This document shows, piece after piece, positions 60,001 through 64,000 of a DNA stretch of 64,000 nt (position 1 is the first letter of the stretch; the number at the start of each line of letters is the position of its first letter). The DNA lies in contig NW_024881672.1 in the NCBI RefSeq assembly GCF_019059575.1, positions 62,001 to 126,000 of the forward strand, written 5' to 3'. This DNA comes from Amphibalanus amphitrite (Eukaryota; Arthropoda; Thecostraca; Balanomorpha; Balanidae). A program made the position numbers and the translations under genes. The notes below the pieces were generated by a model, which saw only the letters and a list, made by a program, of their open reading frames with translations, did not search any database and was not told the origin of the DNA.

Positions 60001-61527
60001 GTATCTGTTCTCAAACACCCTCGACTCCATGGCCATCGGTCGTGATGATACGCTCTGTTTCTCTCCCCTCTTTCATCTCTCCGTTTCTTTCTTTCTCTCC
60101 CTCTCCCTCTCTCCCTCTCTTCCTCTCCCTCTCCCTCTCCCTCTCCCTCTCCCTCTCCCTCTCCCTCTCTCTCTCTCTCTCCCGCTCCCTCTCCCTCTCT
60201 CTCTCTCTCTCTGTCTCTGTCTTTCTCTCTCTCCCTCTCCCTCTCCCTCTCCCTCTCCCTCTCCCTCTCCCTCTCCCTCTCCCTCTCCCTCTCCCTCTCT
60301 CTCTCTCTCTCTTTCTCTCTCACGAACTCTTCATCTGACACCACTCCCTCTTCTCCCCCACAGGATGAAGTGCTCGCGATCCAGGACAAGCTCACTCTCC
60401 GCCTGGAGGACCTGGCCGCCGTGGTCATGGCTGGTGACGGCTGGGCGGCCGGTAGGGAGGTGGGCACAGCACACGACCCCTCAGCACCACCGGCAGTGTT
60501 CCGGTCCACGTGTACCAACGTACGACTCGACCTGGACGACGTGGCACGCGTCAAACGAGAACTCGGTGAGATTTGTGGGAGGGGAGTGGGATTGGTTGGG
60601 GCTGGTGGATGGGCGCTGGGTTTAAGGGGATTGGGATGGGCAAGATTCTTACAGATAAGATAGGATGGGAAGGGATGAGTAGGTGATGCTGTTGTTAGAT
60701 AAATCATGCCGGCGGTGGGGAAGGAGCTACGATGATCAAGAGCTGGCGTGTTTTCCTGGTTTTGCAGTCCCATGTGTAGCATTGTGTAACGAGCATATCA
60801 TCCATATTTGGCTGCTTCATTTGCCAACCATGTCGCCTTACTATCGTCTGCCATCCCCTTCTGACAAGCGTTATTTGCTCTCGCCTGAGTCGATTATGCT
60901 CAGATAGTGGCACACCTTGCCAGGGGAAGCACCTCACAATTCAGGACAGGTAGGTAGTAACTGCAATAGAATGACTAACTCCGTTGTGCAATCTTTCACA
61001 CCGGTCCAAGCGCCCATCCCTGAGTAACTTGCCGGCTCAGCGAAGCCGTTTGTCGCCCGCTTCTCGGCGAATTCGCGGCCGATGTTTATTTTCACAGCCA
61101 CCAACGCGCGATCACGCTGGATTTATCGGCTTACGTTACCGATCGGTGGTCACCTGACCCGCTCGTAGTTCTCGCCCGCGTATCGGGCCGAGCGGTGTGA
61201 CCTATTTGTTAGGGGCAGGCCGTTCTCAGTGACGTGCGATCAACACTTGCTTATTGATTACATTTACTCACAATGACTGGCTTCCGCACTCGTCCGCCAC
61301 TTCGTGTGTCGAATCGGTATCGCCAAATCCCAGATCTTAGCCATTCTATTCTCCCACCTCTTGTAAGCCTGTAAGTTTTGACATAGCCTCGCCTATGGAG
61401 TCTAACCAGACCTCGCTGACCTTCCTGGTGGTGTTTGTGCCGCAGATGATACCGTGGACGTGAACGAGTCATGTGCCCTGGTGCTCAGCTATGACCACTA
61501 CTGCCGCGTGAGAGCCATGCTCAAACG
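30037..61527 (+). CDS. ARID5B: ARID5-like chromatin regulator, 5' part (ARID domain lies beyond the window)
   Basis: Exons 38465-38722, 60364-60565 and 61446-61527 join in phases 0, 1 and 2; a candidate first exon at 30037-30057 adds MSKDCVE in phase 0. The N-terminal block VGSPCGQHGSYVFHKAFSF, ALGEFFFVKPW, CELQLLYQ and LYLLPEHTPEGR matches the N-terminal module of ARID5A/B. It continues with DEVLAIQDKLTLRLEDL and then VLSYDHYCRVRAMLKR, as in ARID5B, in the same order. Known role: ARID5B binds AATA(T/C)-type DNA through its ARID domain and works with the PHF2 H3K9me2 demethylase. About 187 residues are visible and the gene runs off the right edge. One arthropod ARID5 gene could equal both vertebrate paralogues, so the B assignment is tentative. 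Confidence 0.8.
32587..33448. mobile_element. TA-flanked MITE, copy 2
   Basis: Same ends and length (862 bp) as 5275-6135, with TA at 32585-32586 and 33449-33450. I count only about six differences between the copies. It lies within the 30985-35082 element. Confidence 0.88.
33500..34444. mobile_element. TA-flanked MITE with GGGGCACATTCG ends
   Basis: Inverted ends GGGGAGAGTGGGGCACATTC at 33500 and 34444, with TA at 33498-33499 and 34445-34446. Further GGGGCACATTCG-like copies occur inside (about 33713 and 34410). No coding potential seen. Confidence 0.8.
34475..34505. repeat. (GA)n microsatellite
   Basis: A run of GA dinucleotides followed by G- and A-rich sequence to about 34570. Confidence 0.85.
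35844..35897. repeat. Overlapping AT-rich palindromes
   Basis: ATTACCTCGTAA at 35844 pairs with TTACGAGGTAAT at 35861; that right arm also pairs with a third copy, ATTACCTCGTA, at about 35884. Two mutually exclusive hairpins are possible. Confidence 0.8.
36255..38060. mobile_element. Fold-back element with GGGGCATTCCACGTCAAATC ends
   Basis: A 20-bp perfect inverted end with GTAT on both sides (36251-36254 and 38061-38064). A second, imperfect inverted pair of about 105 bp lies inside (36587-36690 against about 37613-37720, both with CGAAGGTGACGTG-type sequence). It ends about 400 bp before ARID5 exon 2. No transposase seen. Confidence 0.75.
38465..38722 (+). CDS. ARID5B: ARID5 exon 2 (N-terminal conserved module)
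   Basis: Acceptor TCGTCGGCAG, donor CGGCGAG followed by GTGAGC, 258 bp, phase 0 to 0. Encodes VVGSPCGQHGSYVFHKAFSF through LLPEHTPEGRLESHGE. Confidence 0.9.
40043..40069. repeat. Short perfect hairpin
   Basis: ATCGTCGCTATG, loop TTA, CATAGCGACGAT. Confidence 0.85.
40505..40539. repeat. (TGACC)7 pentanucleotide repeat
   Basis: Seven tandem TGACC units, each the core of an AGGTCA nuclear-receptor half-site on the other strand. Confidence 0.9.
43898..45918. mobile_element. hAT-type element with duplicated subterminal block
   Basis: 18-bp perfect inverted ends CAGACTTGTAAACGACTC, flanked by an exact 8-bp duplication ACATTGGC (43890-43897 and 45919-45926). A roughly 200-bp block rich in GAGTCATGAGTTGATTCG and ending GAGTCGTTTACAAGTC occurs at both ends in the same orientation (about 43945-44118 and 45672-45918). 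The 1.5-kb centre has no transposase frame. Confidence 0.85.
45919..46900. other. Intron sequence between the two hAT elements
   Basis: GGAATAAGTCCATTTTCTG-type sequence occurs twice near 46358 and 46411. A 156-codon minus-strand frame at 46398-46868 has no motif I recognise. Otherwise nothing was seen. Confidence 0.45.
46901..49506. mobile_element. Non-autonomous hAT element carrying a minisatellite
   Basis: Ends CAGTGGCGGTCGCAG and the inverse of CAGGGGCGGTCGCAG (14 of 15 match), with an exact 8-bp duplication CTAGGCAA (46893-46900 and 49507-49514). CAGNGGCGG ends plus 8-bp duplications are classic hAT. G- and C-runs lie just inside both ends. Most of the interior (about 47085-48800) is tandem repeat; no transposase frame. 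Confidence 0.88.
47085..48800. repeat. Higher-order minisatellite, about 197-bp unit of about nine 20-21-bp monomers
   Basis: The marker CCAACGCCGG recurs at 47410, 47610, 47804, 48001 and 48198, giving unit lengths of 200, 194, 197 and 197 bp. Each unit is made of monomers like CTGGCCTCTGAGGGCCC. The long minus-strand open frames here come from the repeat; unit lengths are not multiples of three. Confidence 0.85.
49507..53644. other. ARID5 intron 2, middle part
   Basis: Contains an 87-codon plus-strand frame at 51186-51449 (contains CAVCWKFPCRRFKW) that I do not recognise. The remainder shows no repeat structure or coding signal that I can support. Confidence 0.45.
53645..54527 (+). mobile_element. 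Helentron/HINE-like element, copy B
   Basis: Same structure as copy A: 5' ACGAGCGAGCGAGCGC, a longer (CGGCC)n run, two GCACGTGCGCACGTGC-led 127-bp units, inverted CTCGCTCGCTCGT, hairpin and TTTTACTGGT at 54527. Sequence identity to copy A is high through the body. It lies in ARID5 intron 2. Confidence 0.82.
54528..60059. other. ARID5 intron 2, distal part
   Basis: Pyrimidine-rich DNA at about 54780-54960. 58000-58235 is G/C-run DNA ending CCCGCGCCTATG, which looks like a truncated hAT right end. 58977-59010 is a C-run next to a G-run. No exon was found. Confidence 0.45.
60058..60330. repeat. (CTCCCT)n/(CT)n microsatellite
   Basis: About 270 bp of almost pure pyrimidine, ending about 30 bp before the exon 3 acceptor. 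It creates long Ser/Leu/Pro frames on the plus strand and Glu/Arg frames on the minus strand that are not genes. Confidence 0.95.
60364..60565 (+). CDS. ARID5B: ARID5 exon 3
   Basis: Acceptor TTCTCCCCCACAG behind a roughly 280-bp pyrimidine microsatellite; donor ACTCG followed by GTGAGA; phase 0 to 1. Encodes DEVLAIQDKLTLRLEDLAAV, then a variable stretch, then NVRLDLDDVARVKREL. Confidence 0.85.
61446..61527 (+). CDS. ARID5B: ARID5 exon 4
   Basis: Acceptor TTTGTGCCGCAG, donor AAACG followed by GTGAGT, phase 1 to 2. Encodes DDTVDVNESCALVLSYDHYC and RVRAMLKR, matching the SYxxYCRxRxMLKR signature of ARID5B. Confidence 0.87.
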
Positions 61528-63650
61528 GTGAGTCCCGAACTCGGTCCGAGTAGGCGGCAATGCGCAGCATTTTAGCTGCAGGTCGTGACTGCGGTAGGGT
61601 AGGGGAAGGGACGGACGTGATTGTTTACATGATTACACTGGATAGATTGTTTGCATTGGGAGCCGGAGAAAGGGAGAGGAGCTAGGATAGGATCTGCCTT
61701 CGCAGCCTATCATTGAGATTATATCGCTTTTGTGTATTCTTACAACCTCAACAGGTCTTAGTTATCAGTCTTCGTGATGTGTTTAAACTGTCAAGGTTTC
61801 CAGTTGTTTCTTTGTTCTCCAGGATATTAATGGTAATGATGTAAGCAACATCATTATTTGTAAGAATTGTGCTTCAAGGCTGCGTCAGTGGTGAAATTTG
61901 GTGACACTGCGGAACATGACATTTAGCGAAACGGCAAACCTCTTGCATTCCTCGCTGCGCCGGGCCTTGTTTTCTCAACCGTATTTCCTGTGTTAGACTG
62001 TATTTCCTGTGTAATGCATACCCGTTACGGCAGAGTTCCGTTCAATCCCAGAACAATAATAGGCTTCATGTTACTGAAATACACATCACACGGTCTGAAC
62101 ATGAAACCCACTAAGCGCGTCATGGTAATGGGGTCTAGAAACTACTGCACTTTGTCATTGTCCCGGTTAGTCGTGTCGCTTGGAGCGTCTACGACGGTCA
62201 CATGAGCGTCGTGACCCGTTTAATGACCTCTGCTGTGACCTATTCTGTGACCTTTGTGGCGTATAACGCCTTGGCGTGTGTCTCGACATCTGTGGCCTAC
62301 GTTGTGAGTTGTGACCCTCGAAGTGATCCGTGACCTGTGTGACCTACGACTTGACCTTCTGTGTACGACTTGACCTACTGTGTACGACTTGACCTACTGT
62401 GTACGACTTGACCTACTACTGTGTGACCTAGTGTGTGATCTAGTCTTGACCTTCGCAATCTGCTTTGTGACCACTTTGACCTACGTCCTTACCTTTGTGG
62501 CCTAGATTGTGAACTGGTCTGTAACTTGTCATATGACCCCGTGACCGTGGCCCGTGACCTGCCCTGTGGACTAATCCTGGCCTGATGAGCTCATTAGCCA
62601 TCACTATCCTCCTCTAGTGATACCACCGGCACCAGCAGTTCCGCAGTGCCGGCCGATGTTCATTGCTCACGTCACGTCACATATGCTGAACGGTGTGTTC
62701 AAACCGAAGCTATAATTGGCGATCTCCCGCCTGGTGACGTGGGAGATGGGGGAGGGGTTGTGGTCAGGGAATTGCCGAGTTCAGTTGGTTACGGCCAGGC
62801 ATGCGACCCAAAGTGGTTTATGTGGTTGAAGTGTGCTCTGGTGCCGGCTATATGTTCATTTTTATTATTCATTTTGCAGGTGAAGTCAGGGTGCTTACCA
62901 TGCTATTGGTATTTGTAGTGTTGACTCGTTGCTAACTGATTACCTAGGCCTTGGTGTCGTCTGATTGAGACGTTGCTAGAGTTTGATTAATTTGTACTTT
63001 GGTGTACAAGTACTTTTGACATCCAATTATGCATGTCCATCTGACCCGACTAATGGCTCATCTTTATGCCTCGTTTCCCCATCAAAGTCGTTAGAACTTA
63101 AAGTACTCCTTCTGATGCAGTGCCTCTCATGACGCGACAGAAGCTCGTTTCATGTACGTGCAAGCTAAATGGCGCGGGCAGGCGGCAGCACCTTTGATTT
63201 CGTTTAATCATTACCATGGCTAGGCCGTTTGTTGCTCGGTGATGAAATCAAAACACAGCTAAACAATTAGTAAACATGATGCTACCGGCCACTGGAATAG
63301 TGCATTTTTGAACCTACTAGGCTCAGTGGTGGTGGTTATTGATTAGCGACGCGAACTCACTTTGCAATGGTTTATGTGTGTGCAAATAGGATTTCTTCGG
63401 GAAGCATGTTTCGGTGCGGTAAATGTTGGAACGATGTTTCTTTATGTAAGCACCACTATACTTTCGTGTTCCTGGTTTTCAATTCACTCCGTCGCTAGTT
63501 GGATTGCATTCTTACTGGTTTCCCAACGAATGAGGGTTTTCCTAGTCTGGCGAGCCTTTTTACACTGCTTACCCTCCATTTCACATAATGACTTTCCGAT
63601 TGTTTGGTCATAAGTTTGTTGCTATTTCTGTCCGCTATAACCAGCTACCA
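61528..63650. other. ARID5 intron 4, 5' part
   Basis: 62190-62580 is dense in TGACCT/GTGACC motifs, including a 19-bp tandem repeat. Otherwise no feature was seen. Confidence 0.45.
62361..62417. repeat. Three-unit tandem repeat, 19-bp period
   Basis: GTGTACGACTTGACCTACT repeated at 62361, 62380 and 62399, each with one TGACCT half-site. Confidence 0.85.
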
Positions 63651-64000
63651 ACCAGTAAAACGCCTTTTGGGCGAAGAACGAGCGAGCGAGATAGTTGGCC
63701 CTGCACGTGCGGAAGGGCGAGAGGGTACTTCCAACGGGGCTTGTGCAAAGCACCCTTCTAACCGGTCGCTAGCGGTGTGCCAAATTTGAACGCAATCGGC
63801 CCAGCCGTTCCTGAGATCTGGAAGCGGCATTCTGCACGTGCGCACGTGCAAACGGGGTCCAAACTGACTTTTGCACGGCACCCTACTAACCGGTCCCCAA
63901 CCGTGTACCAAATTTGAGCGCAATCGGCCCAGCCGTTCTCGAGATCTGGAAGCGCCCCCTGCACGTGCGCACGTGCAGTAGCACCCTAACCGCAACATAT
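63651..64000 (-). mobile_element. Helentron/HINE-like element, copy C, cut by the window edge
   Basis: Minus-strand 3' end: ACCAGTAAAACGCCTTTTGG at 63651 is the inverse of the hairpin and CTGGT tail. GCACGTGCGCACGTGC units start near 63833 and 63960, again 127 bp apart. The 5' part lies outside the window. Confidence 0.8.

Noticed and set aside
59751..60782. Long Ser/Leu/Pro and Glu/Arg open frames on both strands
   Set aside because: They are translations of the (CTCCCT)n microsatellite; no independent coding evidence.

Overview
The window is eukaryotic nuclear DNA. Its three genes are split by GT-AG introns (one intron has a GC-AG border), and most of the rest is intron or intergenic sequence packed with transposable elements. 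The genes, the GC-rich coding exons in an AT-richer background, and the dense mix of hAT, TTAA-type, TA-type and Helitron-like elements suggest an invertebrate animal. An arthropod, perhaps a crustacean, is my best guess, but nothing in the sequence proves the lineage.

Layout. (1) About 3.25-12.93 kb, minus strand: the 5' four coding exons of a USP30-like mitochondrial deubiquitinase (membrane anchor, Cys box, QDxHE box, zinc-ribbon cysteines). The catalytic His region lies beyond the left edge. (2) 12.93-16.46 kb: a divergent intergenic region between the USP30 start and TMEM120. (3) 16.46-24.70 kb, plus strand: a complete eight-exon TMEM120 (TACAN/NET29 family) gene whose reading phase holds across all seven introns and gives 399 residues. 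(4) 24.93-30.0 kb: intergenic DNA with a 3-kb inverted-repeat element. (5) From about 30.04 kb to the right edge, plus strand: the 5' part of an ARID5-like chromatin regulator. It has a candidate 7-codon first exon, then exons at 38.5, 60.4 and 61.4 kb, with introns of 8.4 and 21.6 kb. The ARID domain itself is not in the window.

The mobile elements are the richest part. Four copies of one non-autonomous Helentron/HINE-like family (8.2, 21.4, 53.6 and 63.7 kb) carry 127-bp internal repeats with GCACGTGCGCACGTGC palindromes. Three large elements have exact 8-bp target duplications and hAT-like ends (5017-7954, 43898-45918, 46901-49506). The last one is filled with a higher-order GC-rich minisatellite. 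A 4.1-kb TTAA-flanked element (30985-35082) carries five 16-bp palindromes and contains two nested TA-flanked MITEs. One of these MITEs is about 99% identical to a second copy nested in the first hAT element, so it moved recently.

The three genes do not form an obvious pathway: USP30 acts at the mitochondrial outer membrane, TMEM120 in the nuclear envelope/ER, and ARID5 in chromatin. The most unusual gene-level features are a roughly 240-residue low-complexity insertion inside the USP30 catalytic domain, and decayed tandem echoes of TMEM120 exon 1 in its own first intron. Calls are based on reading the sequence and recalled family knowledge; no database search was run.
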